Assembly: GCF_003172895.1 (NCBI RefSeq)
Contig: NZ_QGKL01000042.1
Span: 124,001-188,000 of the forward strand
Origin: Leucothrix arctica
Lineage (GTDB): Bacteria; Pseudomonadota; Gammaproteobacteria; Thiotrichales; Thiotrichaceae
Direction of reading: 5' to 3'
DNA: 64,000 nucleotides
A program made the position numbers and the translations under genes. Each line of letters starts with the position of its first letter. Position 1 is the stretch's first letter. The notes under the pieces are model-generated. The model made no database searches. It was not told the origin of the DNA and saw only the letters and a program-made list of their open reading frames with translations. Below are positions 49,101-59,204 of the stretch, one piece after another.

Positions 49101-49262
49101 CGAGATTTGGATGCCTTGAGTGCGCGACTTAGCAGAATACCTGAAGAGCGTGAGCATGAAGTCCATGCTATCGAACATAGGTATGCAGATTATGTCGCCC
49201 GAACTTTCCCTGTCGCAGTAATATTCTTAGTACCACAATCTATGGCTGGAGGAGCACAATGA
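46128..49262 (+). CDS. drmD: DISARM SNF2-like helicase DrmD
   Basis: 1044 residues. An SNF2/HepA-like ATPase: Walker A DDVGLGKTIEAG with Lys149, DEAH at 257-260, motif III FLTATPHNGYTESF, and C-terminal motifs LLATDAASEGIDLQ and NGRIDRHGQ. A long helical region with coiled-coil character (about residues 850-1010) precedes the end. DrmD marks class 1 DISARM, an anti-phage system. It overlaps drmMI by 4 bp (ATGA). Start ATG has GGGGAG upstream. Confidence 0.9.
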   Translation: MNSLEQVVLTTPESGQLVEVRRRQWIVADIVASEPVNSGYPKQHLVTLSSIDEDGLGEELQVVWEIEPGAHVIEKSGLPEITGFDDADRLDAFLDAVRWGAATNADRGFLQAPFRSGVSIEDFQLDPLVRAISMARANLLIADDVGLGKTIEAGLVIQELLLRHRARSVLIICPASLQLKWQDEMLEKFGLDFKVVNTDYIRQLRRDRGIHANPWTSFPRLIASQDWIKSGEPLRLLREIIPAHAKYPRKFDILVVDEAHNVAPAGSTNYALESLRTRMIREIAPHFQHKLFLTATPHNGYTESFTSLLELLDDQRFSRNILPDEKQLQRAMVRRLKTDLVDAEGKPLYPPRKLQALEIYYTDEERNIHKLLNDYCASREADTSEDKKAIGTKFVNGLLKKRLFSSPAAFASTLEKHINTVHSGGKKKQTTVIEERILRKAILRAEEDYAKDQDYEDAQNEAVEEASRRSFPFTKEQSQLIKQLRGWAQRAQHQSDSKAKAICQWIEENLKNNNEWSQVRVILFTEYRSTQQWLQKILTENGYGGDRLDIIHGGMDQDEREVIKAAFQTSPEDSPVRILLATDAASEGIDLQNHCHCLIHLEIPYNPNVMEQRNGRIDRHGQKASEVLIWHPIDAGDGNGQSVGGHKDDIIRALRKLESMREDMGSVNPVIAPQMSGLVEGTIKELDTREAEAKTQKARKYVKAERQLKEKINKLHQQLLETQQDFHLTPEHVLAAVQTGLAVAEKPPLKPVELKDTPSGSIFLMPELIGTWAECTRGLNHPFTGKTRPITFDHKVARGRDDVVLVHLNHRLVQMCLRLLRAQVWAQEGDPNKKMYRVALRTLPDDKIDGIGVLVVSRLVITGGNHHRLHEEITYAGGYLKDKSYNRERGVTKINDWLEQSTAVKVPAHLHSALAKRFDHNQSALQNTIEARSKERLKDLENTLKNRKEREVADITTVLDELEAAIKKELNSSDEPEQLLLFSEDERTQVRRDLDALSARLSRIPEEREHEVHAIEHRYADYVARTFPVAVIFLVPQSMAGGAQ

Positions 49263-52200
49263 GTATTCATGCTGAATGGCTTTCACTTATTGAAATCTCT
49301 GGTGCTTTCTTGGCAGAGCCAATTCTAGACCAAGCGTTTCCTCAGGGTTTAGAGGGTTTAGAAACATCGAAAAAGCAAGCTTTCCGCCAGACCTATGATG
49401 AGTGGCGTGAGGCCTTGGATACCGAAGATGAGCTGCAAGCCAAACTACATGAGGAATGGATAAACTGGGTTTTAAAAACAGGGCTTGAGTGGGATGAAGA
49501 TGACGAAGGAGAGGAGTTAAAAGCTGGGGTGGATGTGCCGCCAAGTTTGAAGCTAGATCTGTTAGAGCATAACCTGACCCTAAAACCTGATTATGCTTTG
49601 TTTGGTAACGATACTGACAAGCCATATTTATTAGTGGTTAGCTACCCTGCTCATGTTGACCTAAACAATGTGGTAGTCGGAGATGCTTGGTCCACTACTC
49701 CCGCAGAGCGGATGAGTCACCTCTGCCGTGCTACTGGCACACGACTAGGTTTGGTAACTAATGGTGAGCAGTGGATGATTGTAGATGCCCCAGAGGGAGG
49801 TATCACCAGTTATGCTAGTTGGTATGCAAGGTTGTGGAGTCAGGAGCCAGTTACTCTAAAAGCTTTTTTCAGTTTATTAAATATTAGAACGGTATTTAGT
49901 GGCTTTGGTTTGGAAGGCCAAAAACTGACTGAGTTATTAGATAACTCACTTAAGCACCAAGATGAAGTAACTGAAACACTCGGTGCGCAAGTACAGCGTG
50001 CCGTTGAAGTGCTAATTCAATCAATCGATCGTATCAATAACGACTCAAATGGTGAGTTATTGGATGGGGTCGAACCCAGTGAATTATACGAAGCAGGTCT
50101 AACCTATATGATGCGCTTGGTATTTTTACTTTGTGCGGAAGAGCGAGGCTTGCTCTTATTGGGTGATGAAACCTATGAAGCGAATTACGCTGTTTCGACT
50201 TTGCGAATGAAGTTGCGTGATGAGGCAGGTTTACATGGTGAAGAGGTTCTCTCATACCGTAATAATGCTTGGGCACGGCTACTGGCTGTCTTTCGTGCTG
50301 TTTATGGCGGGGTGGAGCATGAAGATATGCGGATGCCTGCTTTGGGTGGTTCACTATTTGATCCTGATCGCTTTCCTTTCCTTGAAGGAAGATCTAAAGG
50401 TTCTAGTTGGAAGGTCGATGCAGCACGCCCACTTCCTATCGATAATCGAACGGTTTTACTCTTTCTTGATGCAATACAAATATTCAAAGGTCGAACGCTT
50501 TCATACCGTGCACTAGACGTTGAGCAGATTGGTTATGTTTATGAGGGATTACTGGAGCGCACGGTTATTCGTTCGCCTGATGTCACCCTAGAGCTGAAAG
50601 CTACTAAGAATGCAAAAAAAACCTGGTTACTGTTAGGGGAGTTAGAATCAGCTAGGCTGGACGGTTCTGTAGCTGTCAAGGAATTACTAAAAGAACGCAC
50701 CGGCAGTTCTGCTACACGTATTTCAAATGATCTTGCAAAAAATGTGTCCGAGGACGAGGCAGATAAACTACTTCTGGCTTGTCAAAATGATACTGATATG
50801 AGAGATCGGATTATCCCATATTATAATTTCTTGCGAATGGATGCTTGGAATAACCCCCTTCTGTATTTGAAAAACACATTTATTGTTACTACGGGGTCTG
50901 ATAGACGAGAAACAGGGGCTCATTACACACCAAAATTATTAACGGAATCCATCGTAAAAAAAGCCCTAGATTCGATTGTTTACATCGGCCCTTCTGAAGG
51001 GAAAGAGAGGCAAGTCTGGCAAGTTATCCCCCCAGATAGATTTCTTGATTTAAAGATATGCGATTTGGCAATGGGATCTGGAGCCTTTTTGGTTCAAGTT
51101 TGTCGCTATTTGTCGGACCGTTTACTTGAGTCATGGGCACAAGCTGAACTTACGGGAAAGGTGATTACCCTTGATGGCATCGCTGTTGAAGATTCAGAAG
51201 ATATTGAACTCTTAACTCATGATGCAGAAGAGCGTCACCTTATTGCTCGTCGCCTGATCAGCGAGCGTTGCCTTTACGGCGTCGATGTAAATCCCCTTGC
51301 TGTAGAACTGGCAAAACTTTCAATTTGGCTAGTTACTTTAGCAAAAAACAGGCCTTTTGGTTTTTTAGATCACAATCTCAAATGTGGCGATAGCTTATTG
51401 GGTGTTACTAATATTGAACAGCTGTCTTACCTTAACTTTAACCCGACCAAATTAAGTGAGGGCGGAGGTGTTAGCAAACAATTGTTTTCGCAGAAAGTTG
51501 AAGAGGCAGTAAAAAATGTCATAACTTTGCGCTTAGAGTTAAGAAAAAGACGAATATTTGATATTCACGATATTGATGTAATGGCAAATCTAGATCAACA
51601 AGTGCGAGAGAAGCTAGAGCTGCCTGAGTTAGTTGCTGATGCTTTGGTGGTTGAGACTCTAAAGGCAGGGGGAAAGACTCCAAATTCTTCGACACTCTCC
51701 ATTGAGTCTGGTCAAGTATTTAATGGTGACAAAGATGCTGTTTTTAGCTTAAAAAAACGTGTGAATAAAGGCTTGAATAATAATTTACAAAGTGGCTCGA
51801 AGATTATAAAGCCTTTTCATTGGTGCCTAGAATTTCCCGAGGTGTTTAATGGATCTGCCAAAGGGTTTGATGCTGTTGTCGGGAACCCTCCATTTCTAGG
51901 AGGACAAAAATTAACCGATGTATTTGGTAAGGCTTATCGAGAATTTTTAGTGAACTATATTGTCGACGAAAAGAGAGGTAGTGCAGATCTTTGTGTATAT
52001 TTCTTTATGCGAGCATTTTCATTGCTTGGAGTTGAATCGAATCTTGGTTTAATTGGAACAAAGAGTCTTGCTGAAGGAGATAATAGAGAAGTTGGGCTGG
52101 AGAGTGTCATCGAAAATAAGGGGAAAATATTTGATAGGGAGGTGAGTTTGAGTTGGCCGGGCCAAGCGGCAGTAATTATATCATTGATCTGGATTAGAAA

Positions 52201-53290
52201 AGGAAAATGGAGCGGCTCGTTATACAACTCGAAACTAGATTTGCAAAATGATAATATTGTTGGATCATATAAAGTCTCAGCTTTATCAGAAAACGATGGA
52301 CTGGCGTATATAGGTTCGCAGTTAAGCGGTGAAGGTTTTAAACTGTCGAAATTAGAGGCTGATAACTATTTGAAAGAATGCCCCGAATGCATAGATGTAA
52401 TAGCACCTATTTTAAGAGGTGAGGATGTCACTAGTGAACCCAGTCAGCGTGCGACCCAGATGGTAATAAACTTTGGAAATAGAACAGAAGAAGATACTAA
52501 AAAATACGGGCCTTGTTATCTTCATGTGAAAAATAAGGTTTATCCGGAAAGACATAAAGTTAAGAGGGATTCGAGGCGTTTAAGGTGGTGGATGTATGCC
52601 GAAAGAAGTGAAAAAATGTATAAAAAAATATCCAGTTTAGATGAGGTAATAGTGCACCCATCTCCATCAAAGTATATTTGCCCGGCAATTGTTCCTTCAA
52701 ATCAAGTTTTTTCCGCTCCAATGGTTGTGTTTACAAGTTCATCTAGAGCAATTTTTGCTTGTCTTCAATCTAATGCACATTGGTTATGGGTAGTTGCAAA
52801 TAGTTCAAAGTTGGGTGAAACACAAAGGTACACCCCATCCGATTCATTAAGAACCTTCCCGTTTCCTGAGAACATAAATGGTATGGAAGTTTTATATGAA
52901 ATTGGTGCCGAATATGAATCATTAAGGAAGGTGATTATGCGTAGCAGGGATATTGGCGTAACAGGCTTGTATAATTTGTTCCACGACAAGGAGTGCTCGG
53001 ATTCAAAAATTAAAGAATTGTGTCGGTTACAAGTGAAATTAGATGAAGCAGTCTTGAAAGCTTATGGGTGGTCAGATATATCAATGAAGCATGGATTTTA
53101 TAGGCTGGCATACTTACCTACCGGAAAAAGCATGAGGTTTACAATCTGTGACCAAGCACGTGAAGAAATTTATTCACGACTGTTAACGCTAAATAAGGAA
53201 AGGTCAAAGGGTCAATTAAAAGGTAGTAAAATTAATAAAAAAAACAATAACTCCCCAGTGACAAGCCAGCAGATTAATATTTTTGAGTAG
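49259..53290 (+). CDS. drmMI: DISARM adenine methyltransferase DrmMI
   Basis: 1343 residues. A large N6-adenine methylase: SAM motif DLAMGSGAFLVQVC from about residue 602 and catalytic NPPF at 876-879. The first 500 residues have no methylase motif and resemble the N-terminal parts of other large defence methylases; the last 400 or so should carry target recognition. It protects host DNA in class 1 DISARM. The 3' third of the gene is visibly richer in A and T than the start, suggesting exchange of the recognition part. The end is poly-Lys/Asn. Confidence 0.9.
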   Translation: MSIHAEWLSLIEISGAFLAEPILDQAFPQGLEGLETSKKQAFRQTYDEWREALDTEDELQAKLHEEWINWVLKTGLEWDEDDEGEELKAGVDVPPSLKLDLLEHNLTLKPDYALFGNDTDKPYLLVVSYPAHVDLNNVVVGDAWSTTPAERMSHLCRATGTRLGLVTNGEQWMIVDAPEGGITSYASWYARLWSQEPVTLKAFFSLLNIRTVFSGFGLEGQKLTELLDNSLKHQDEVTETLGAQVQRAVEVLIQSIDRINNDSNGELLDGVEPSELYEAGLTYMMRLVFLLCAEERGLLLLGDETYEANYAVSTLRMKLRDEAGLHGEEVLSYRNNAWARLLAVFRAVYGGVEHEDMRMPALGGSLFDPDRFPFLEGRSKGSSWKVDAARPLPIDNRTVLLFLDAIQIFKGRTLSYRALDVEQIGYVYEGLLERTVIRSPDVTLELKATKNAKKTWLLLGELESARLDGSVAVKELLKERTGSSATRISNDLAKNVSEDEADKLLLACQNDTDMRDRIIPYYNFLRMDAWNNPLLYLKNTFIVTTGSDRRETGAHYTPKLLTESIVKKALDSIVYIGPSEGKERQVWQVIPPDRFLDLKICDLAMGSGAFLVQVCRYLSDRLLESWAQAELTGKVITLDGIAVEDSEDIELLTHDAEERHLIARRLISERCLYGVDVNPLAVELAKLSIWLVTLAKNRPFGFLDHNLKCGDSLLGVTNIEQLSYLNFNPTKLSEGGGVSKQLFSQKVEEAVKNVITLRLELRKRRIFDIHDIDVMANLDQQVREKLELPELVADALVVETLKAGGKTPNSSTLSIESGQVFNGDKDAVFSLKKRVNKGLNNNLQSGSKIIKPFHWCLEFPEVFNGSAKGFDAVVGNPPFLGGQKLTDVFGKAYREFLVNYIVDEKRGSADLCVYFFMRAFSLLGVESNLGLIGTKSLAEGDNREVGLESVIENKGKIFDREVSLSWPGQAAVIISLIWIRKGKWSGSLYNSKLDLQNDNIVGSYKVSALSENDGLAYIGSQLSGEGFKLSKLEADNYLKECPECIDVIAPILRGEDVTSEPSQRATQMVINFGNRTEEDTKKYGPCYLHVKNKVYPERHKVKRDSRRLRWWMYAERSEKMYKKISSLDEVIVHPSPSKYICPAIVPSNQVFSAPMVVFTSSSRAIFACLQSNAHWLWVVANSSKLGETQRYTPSDSLRTFPFPENINGMEVLYEIGAEYESLRKVIMRSRDIGVTGLYNLFHDKECSDSKIKELCRLQVKLDEAVLKAYGWSDISMKHGFYRLAYLPTGKSMRFTICDQAREEIYSRLLTLNKERSKGQLKGSKINKKNNNSPVTSQQINIFE

Positions 53291-53326
53291 CATTATATTT
53301 TTCACGAATCAACTTGTAGGCCTATT

Positions 53327-56300
53327 ATGACTGAGTCAAAACCTTGGATAGAAAATGGTGCGTATATAGTTATTCAGCACGAAATAGAAAATATATCGCC
53401 GTATATTTATCAGCTATCAGGACAAAAAGAGCTGTATAAAAGTGTGAAGCCCGGTGAGTGGGTACTGTTGACCAATAAAGCTTTGCAAGCGATTAGTGTG
53501 GGGAGAGTGTATTGTCAGCGCAGCACCTTAGACTCCACCACGATTTTTTTTGATAAGCACTTTATGGCTGATGCGCCAATACCATTGAGTTCAGCAGAGC
53601 TTAGGCCGCCAAAATCAGGCCATATGTCCCGCTTAGAGTGGATTGGATTTGTTGAAGCGCTCCCTAAACTATTCCATAAAACCATTGCAGAGATTCCGTT
53701 GATAGAGGATGACGTCTATGTGCGTGACCTTTTACAGAATGCGGTAATGGATGATCTCTTAGGGCCCGCTAACGGCCCTTCAGAGCAGATTCTCGATATG
53801 AGTGTCCGCGACCGTTATCTGCTCGGTCGCTTAGCGCCATTGGACTCTACTGATAAAAGCGGTGGTTTTGGTATTGATGGCTCTAGTGATGATGACGAGG
53901 CACCTGATGATTTGGTTGTAAAAGCTCAAGCCGTCAAACCTGACACCCCTACCAATAATGCTTCTCCTGACCCTGAGTCAAATGAAGAAGTTGATGCAGC
54001 CAGCAATCAGTCATTGATACCTTCAAGCATGGGAATGACTTTTTGTGTTGCTGGAGACGTCGATCAAATTGAGGTGGAAGCCCTTTGGGGGTGCTACGAG
54101 CGGTTTTATGATCATGAAATGTATAAAACGACCAAAAACCCAGAAACGGGAGAGGAAAAACGTGGTCAGAAAGTTAAAGTTTGGCAGCGTATACCTTGTG
54201 GAAAAACTGTTCTACTACCATTAACAACTGGCGTCATTAACCCTCTTAGCCCAGATAAAGAGCAACCCAATGTTGTAGTCCAAGGGACTGTAAGAGAGCC
54301 TAATGAAAACGGTGATCGCTTGGTGACGTTGTTTTTGGTCAATACCCAAGTTGAACCACCATCAAACCGTGACACTGCTTGGTTGTTTCAACCTGAAATA
54401 ATTGTGCGCTCTTTAAGCGATGGGGATCCTATCTTTCGCCGACGGCCAGTAATGAGTACTAACGAAAGCGACTGGGAACGTGCATCGCTTGAGATGATTT
54501 ATCGTAAGCAAGTAGAGTTTGCAGTGGGACATGGTGTAGCCGTCCATGCTTCTGTGGACAGTGCAAATGTTGAACTGGCAACCACTATCAAAACCGTCAT
54601 CATGCCAGAGTACGAAGTGCCTATTACTGAGGTGCCCGGCTTGCGTTCTGAGGACAGAACCGCTCTAAAGACCATGGTTAATGATGGCTATTTAGATATG
54701 ACCCGCCTAGCGGCAATGACGCGTAATGAGTTGGTTAGTGCTCTAACATTAATGACTGACGACTATGCTATCTGGATTGCTGAGCAGCTTGCTAGAGTGG
54801 GTGTTGATGTAAATGGCCATGATGATTCAGCTAAACGTGCAATGGCAAGTTGTAAGGAAATTAACTTACGCTTGCAAGAAGGTATTGCTGTATTGGCTGA
54901 CGAGAGTAACGAAGAGGCATTGAAAGCTTTTCGCTTTGCTAATCAGGCAATGGCTAAACAACGTGTACAAAGTATTTATGCTTTGAAGTTACGGCAAGGT
55001 AAAAAAATTAAACTGGATGAGCTGTGGAGTGATCCCAAAAATTACTCATGGCGTTCGTTTCAGTTAGCCTTTTTATTATTGTCAATTCCAGCGCTGGCAA
55101 ACCCCAAGCATCCTGACAGAATTAGCCCTGCCGAAGCTTTTGCTGATTTACTTTGGTTTCCTACTGGTGGTGGTAAAACCGAGGCTTATTTAGGCGTCGC
55201 TGCATTTACTATGTCGATTCGCCGTTTTCAAGGAAGTTTGGGTGGCTACGACTCCAGCCGAGGTCTAGCGGTAATTATGCGTTATACCTTGCGTTTATTG
55301 ACGTTGCAGCAATTTCAGCGAGCGACAGCATTAATCTGCGCAATGGAAGTCATTCGACGTGATGCTATCGCTAAGGGCGATGTCAGTTTAGGGGAGCAGC
55401 CATTTACTATCGGGTTGTGGGTCGGGAATAAGGTATCCCCAGGTACAACAGATGCAAGCCACCAGTCAATCAAGGATATTCGTAACCCTGATAAATTCAA
55501 TGCAGGTAGTTCGTCACCAGCACAGCTGACTAGTTGCCCTTGGTGTGGAACTGAGATAGACCCAAGTAAACACATTGAGGTGAATACCCATAAGTTGCAG
55601 ACTTCGATTTACTGCGGGGATAAAAAAGGACGTTGTGATTTTTCAAAAGCTAAGACGGCTAAATTTGCTCATCCAGGTTTACCAGTACTGGTAGTGGATG
55701 AAGAAATTTACCATCGCCCACCTTCAATGATGATTGCAACAGTTGATAAGTTTGCAATGATGGCTTGGCGTGGGCAAACCCGTACTTTATTTGGCAAAGC
55801 CAGTCTTGAGTGCGAGCGACATGGTTTGTTGTGGCCTGATGGCGATTGTACCGGCAACCATCCTAAGACGCCTACTTTGGCGGCTACCAAAGCTAAGGTA
55901 ATAAAGCCAATAAGACCACCTGACTTAATTATCCAAGATGAGTTTCACTTAATAAGTGGACCGTTAGGAACTATGGTTGGCTTGTATGAAACAGCGATTG
56001 ATGAGCTAACGACTTGGGATCTTGATGGCATAAGTGTTAAGCCTAAAATTATCGCCTCTACAGCTACTGTCAGAAAAGCGAAAGAGCAGGTCAGTGGCGT
56101 GTTTAATCGTAAAGTCGCAATATTTCCTCCGCATGGTTTAGATATTGAAGATAACTTCTTTTCAGTACAACGGCCAATTGAGCAACAGTATGGTCGTCGC
56201 TATCTCGGTGTTTGTTCACCAGGGAGTGCAAGACCTGCCGTGTTGATTCGCGTATACACTGCGTTTTTGACGGCTTCACAAGCGTTGTTTGACCAGTTCG

Positions 56301-57328
56301 GCAGGGTGGCTGATCCCTATATGACTAGCGTTGGATACTTTAACTCATTGCGTGAACTGGGTGGTATGAAACGTCTGGCCGAGGATGATGTGCAAACACG
56401 TTCGTATCGAGTGCAGATGAGTCTAGTTGATCGACCTGGGTTATCTCAGCGCAGCGTGAATAATATTAAGGAGCTAACTTCGCGTGTTTCAAGTCAAGAC
56501 ATTCCTAAGTATCTTGACCAGCTTGAGGTGCCTTTCCGTGCTGAGTTTGATGATGAGAAGCAAAAATTTGTTACTAAGTGGAAAGAAGGTGAAAGTCGTG
56601 CGATTGATGTGGTTCTCGCTACCAATATGTTATCGGTAGGAGTCGATGTTAATCGCTTAGGTGTGATGGCTGTTAATGGGCAGCCTAAAAGTACCGCTGA
56701 ATATATTCAAGCAACCAGTCGGGTAGGGAGAAGTTTTCCGGGCTTGGTATGTACTGTGCTTACTTGGGCAAGACCACGTGACTTATCACATTACGAAACA
56801 TTTGAGCATTACCACGCTACTTTTTATAAGCACGTTGAAGCCCAGTCTGTCACACCGTTCTCTCCTAGAGCGATGGACAGAGGTTTGACTGGTGCCATGT
56901 TAAGCCTGATGCGGCTTAACAATGATGAGTTAAATCCTAATGATGGTGCGTCAGCTCTTAAAAGCACTACTGACCCGATAGTAAATGAGATAACTAAATT
57001 GATTACCGATCGAGTGTCAATGGTGGCAGAAAGTGCAGAAGCTCAACAGCTTGCTGAGGCGTCAATTAAACAACGTATAGATGAATGGGTTAAAGAAAAT
57101 GCAGTTGCGGGTCGTACTGTTGCTTATGAAAAAAGAGGTAAAAAAATTGACTCTAAGGTGAGACTGATAAAGTCACCCGGAGTTGAAGAATGGGACAGAT
57201 TTACAGTCCCTATGTCGATGAGAGAGGTAGAGCCTGGGGTTAAGTTGCAAATGAATACCAATATGCTCGACGCTGGCCCCAATTGGAAAGCACAGATTGT
57301 AAAAAACAAGGAAGCTGAGGATGAGTAA
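53327..57328 (+). CDS. drmA: DISARM helicase DrmA
   Basis: 1333 residues. A superfamily 2 helicase with an unusual arrangement: Walker A PTGGGKTEA (Lys617), DEFH at 871-874, TATVRKAKEQ, and C-terminal LSVGVDVNRLGVM and QATSRVGRSFPG. Residues about 180-230 are an acidic, low-complexity linker between the N-terminal domain and the rest. Cysteine pairs (CPWCG near 743 and others) suggest a small zinc module. With DrmB it forms the core DNA-translocating complex of DISARM. It overlaps drmB by 8 bp. The ribosome site at its own start is weak, 36 bp after drmMI. Confidence 0.92.
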   Translation: MTESKPWIENGAYIVIQHEIENISPYIYQLSGQKELYKSVKPGEWVLLTNKALQAISVGRVYCQRSTLDSTTIFFDKHFMADAPIPLSSAELRPPKSGHMSRLEWIGFVEALPKLFHKTIAEIPLIEDDVYVRDLLQNAVMDDLLGPANGPSEQILDMSVRDRYLLGRLAPLDSTDKSGGFGIDGSSDDDEAPDDLVVKAQAVKPDTPTNNASPDPESNEEVDAASNQSLIPSSMGMTFCVAGDVDQIEVEALWGCYERFYDHEMYKTTKNPETGEEKRGQKVKVWQRIPCGKTVLLPLTTGVINPLSPDKEQPNVVVQGTVREPNENGDRLVTLFLVNTQVEPPSNRDTAWLFQPEIIVRSLSDGDPIFRRRPVMSTNESDWERASLEMIYRKQVEFAVGHGVAVHASVDSANVELATTIKTVIMPEYEVPITEVPGLRSEDRTALKTMVNDGYLDMTRLAAMTRNELVSALTLMTDDYAIWIAEQLARVGVDVNGHDDSAKRAMASCKEINLRLQEGIAVLADESNEEALKAFRFANQAMAKQRVQSIYALKLRQGKKIKLDELWSDPKNYSWRSFQLAFLLLSIPALANPKHPDRISPAEAFADLLWFPTGGGKTEAYLGVAAFTMSIRRFQGSLGGYDSSRGLAVIMRYTLRLLTLQQFQRATALICAMEVIRRDAIAKGDVSLGEQPFTIGLWVGNKVSPGTTDASHQSIKDIRNPDKFNAGSSSPAQLTSCPWCGTEIDPSKHIEVNTHKLQTSIYCGDKKGRCDFSKAKTAKFAHPGLPVLVVDEEIYHRPPSMMIATVDKFAMMAWRGQTRTLFGKASLECERHGLLWPDGDCTGNHPKTPTLAATKAKVIKPIRPPDLIIQDEFHLISGPLGTMVGLYETAIDELTTWDLDGISVKPKIIASTATVRKAKEQVSGVFNRKVAIFPPHGLDIEDNFFSVQRPIEQQYGRRYLGVCSPGSARPAVLIRVYTAFLTASQALFDQFGRVADPYMTSVGYFNSLRELGGMKRLAEDDVQTRSYRVQMSLVDRPGLSQRSVNNIKELTSRVSSQDIPKYLDQLEVPFRAEFDDEKQKFVTKWKEGESRAIDVVLATNMLSVGVDVNRLGVMAVNGQPKSTAEYIQATSRVGRSFPGLVCTVLTWARPRDLSHYETFEHYHATFYKHVEAQSVTPFSPRAMDRGLTGAMLSLMRLNNDELNPNDGASALKSTTDPIVNEITKLITDRVSMVAESAEAQQLAEASIKQRIDEWVKENAVAGRTVAYEKRGKKIDSKVRLIKSPGVEEWDRFTVPMSMREVEPGVKLQMNTNMLDAGPNWKAQIVKNKEAEDE

Positions 57329-59204
57329 GAAGTTTAAAGACACCTCAAACATTACTCCTGTAGGGGAAGTGCGACCAACTCAGTTGCTTTGGACTTATGG
57401 GCCGGGTGCTTTAATTGATATGCCTAGTTTATCTGTTGTGACGTTAGGAATTGATCGCTGGGAGAAGGACCGCTGCCCTCCGATTGTTGAGGCTAGGTTA
57501 TTAGCTGCTGTACAGAAAGTACTTGGCTCGCAAGTAGAGACCATGCGGATGCCACCGTTTGTTAAAGCGGATAAAGTCGACCCCTGGTCGGCTGAGGCTC
57601 GTGTTGGCGTACCTGTTAGGCCTTTTCCTAGGTGGTTGAGATGCGTCAAATGTGGAATGTTAGCGGAGTATGACTCCGGTCTCTTTAAGGTGAAAGAAAG
57701 CCGTTACCGCCCTGAGAACACGCGCTTTGTTCATCAGTCTTGTTGTGGCTCAGAAGGAGATAAGCCAGCACGTGATGCAGATGCTGTACCTGCTCGTTTT
57801 TTATTGGCTTGTCGGAATGGTCACTTAGATGATTTTCCTTGGCGTTATTATGTTCATGGTGGACAAACTGATTGTACTGCCGGATTACGTTTTTTCGAAA
57901 GTGGGGCTTCACTACAGACTGAGAACCTTTGGATAAAATGTGATGGTTGTGATGCGAAAAGAAACATGGCTCAGGCTTTTGGTAAGTCAGGCAAAGAAAA
58001 CCTACCTGCCTGTCGAGGTCGTCATCCGCACCTTGATCGTTATGACAGTGATTGCGATGAAGAGCCTCGTGGAGTTCTTTTAGGTGCAACAAATAGCTGG
58101 TTCCCAATTACTTTGTCCGCCTTAGCCATCCCACTTGCTCGTGATCCTATCATTCAGTTGGTTCAGGATGGATGGGATAACTTTGTTGATGTTGAATCAC
58201 TTATTGAAGTAAAAGCAATTCTCAAAGTTATGGTTAAAAATGCGATTTTACCCGGTATTAGTGCATACACACCCGACGAAGTATGGGCGGTTGTAGAAGC
58301 AATACAAAATGGCGATATTGATAACACTGTCACACAGGATGATATAAAAGGGCCAGAGTGGGATGTGTTCATTGAACCTAATCCTCCAACGGATTGGCCT
58401 CATTTTTTAAGCGAAAGTACAGAAGTGCCAGCCAGTTACAAAGCTCAAATTTCTAATGTGTTGTTGTTAAAACGTTTACGAGAAGTTAATGCGTTAATTG
58501 GTTTCACACGTGTAGAAGCGCCGGAAGAAAGTAATGATCCTGATGAGCAGCCACCAATGGCTGCGCTGTGTAATGATACGCCGGATTGGATACCTGCAAG
58601 TCAGGTACATGGTGAAGGTGTATTCATTCGTTTTGCTGAAGATAGACTCAAGGTATGGGAAGAAAAGCCTGCCGTTAAAGCCTTGAGTGAAAAGTTATTC
58701 GAAGGTCATCAGGGTTGGCGGAACTCAAGAAAACTTGACCCAGATAAAGGTTACCCAGGGATACGTTATGTGCTTTTGCATACCTTATCACACCTTTTAA
58801 TTAGGGAGCTGGCGTTAGAGTGTGGTTACAATGCAGCCAGTATTCGAGAGCGCATTTATGCGGACACTAGTGATGGTAAGTCGCAGGCAGGGATTCTAAT
58901 CTATACAGCAGCGGCTGACTCTGATGGCACACTTGGAGGCTTGGTTGAACTAGGTAAGCCTGATAGTTTGGGACGTCTTTTGGATCAGGCTATTAATCGA
59001 GCCAAAATATGTTCTTCAGATCCTTTGTGTTCAGAGCATGAGCCTCAGAAAGATAGGACACTTCATGCTGCTGCCTGCCACGCTTGTGCTTTTGCAGCGG
59101 AAACGTCTTGTGAACGTGGGAATCTCTATCTAGATAGGGCCTTAGTCGTTGCAACTCTAGACAATCCACATGCAGCATTTTTTAATGATTTAACTAATGA
59201 ATAA
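57321..59204 (+). CDS. drmB: DISARM DUF1998 protein DrmB
   Basis: 627 residues. A DUF1998-containing protein. N-terminal RPTQLLWTYGPGALIDMP is the family start. Several Cys clusters probably bind zinc: CVKCG, SCCGSEGD, CDGCDAKR, and C-terminal CHACAFAAETSCERGN. LHTLSHLLIRELALECGYN and the AGILIYTAAADSDGTLGGL block are the DUF1998 core. It binds DrmA and is needed for DISARM in studied systems. Overlaps: 8 bp with drmA, 8 bp with drmC. Confidence 0.92.
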   Translation: MSKKFKDTSNITPVGEVRPTQLLWTYGPGALIDMPSLSVVTLGIDRWEKDRCPPIVEARLLAAVQKVLGSQVETMRMPPFVKADKVDPWSAEARVGVPVRPFPRWLRCVKCGMLAEYDSGLFKVKESRYRPENTRFVHQSCCGSEGDKPARDADAVPARFLLACRNGHLDDFPWRYYVHGGQTDCTAGLRFFESGASLQTENLWIKCDGCDAKRNMAQAFGKSGKENLPACRGRHPHLDRYDSDCDEEPRGVLLGATNSWFPITLSALAIPLARDPIIQLVQDGWDNFVDVESLIEVKAILKVMVKNAILPGISAYTPDEVWAVVEAIQNGDIDNTVTQDDIKGPEWDVFIEPNPPTDWPHFLSESTEVPASYKAQISNVLLLKRLREVNALIGFTRVEAPEESNDPDEQPPMAALCNDTPDWIPASQVHGEGVFIRFAEDRLKVWEEKPAVKALSEKLFEGHQGWRNSRKLDPDKGYPGIRYVLLHTLSHLLIRELALECGYNAASIRERIYADTSDGKSQAGILIYTAAADSDGTLGGLVELGKPDSLGRLLDQAINRAKICSSDPLCSEHEPQKDRTLHAAACHACAFAAETSCERGNLYLDRALVVATLDNPHAAFFNDLTNE

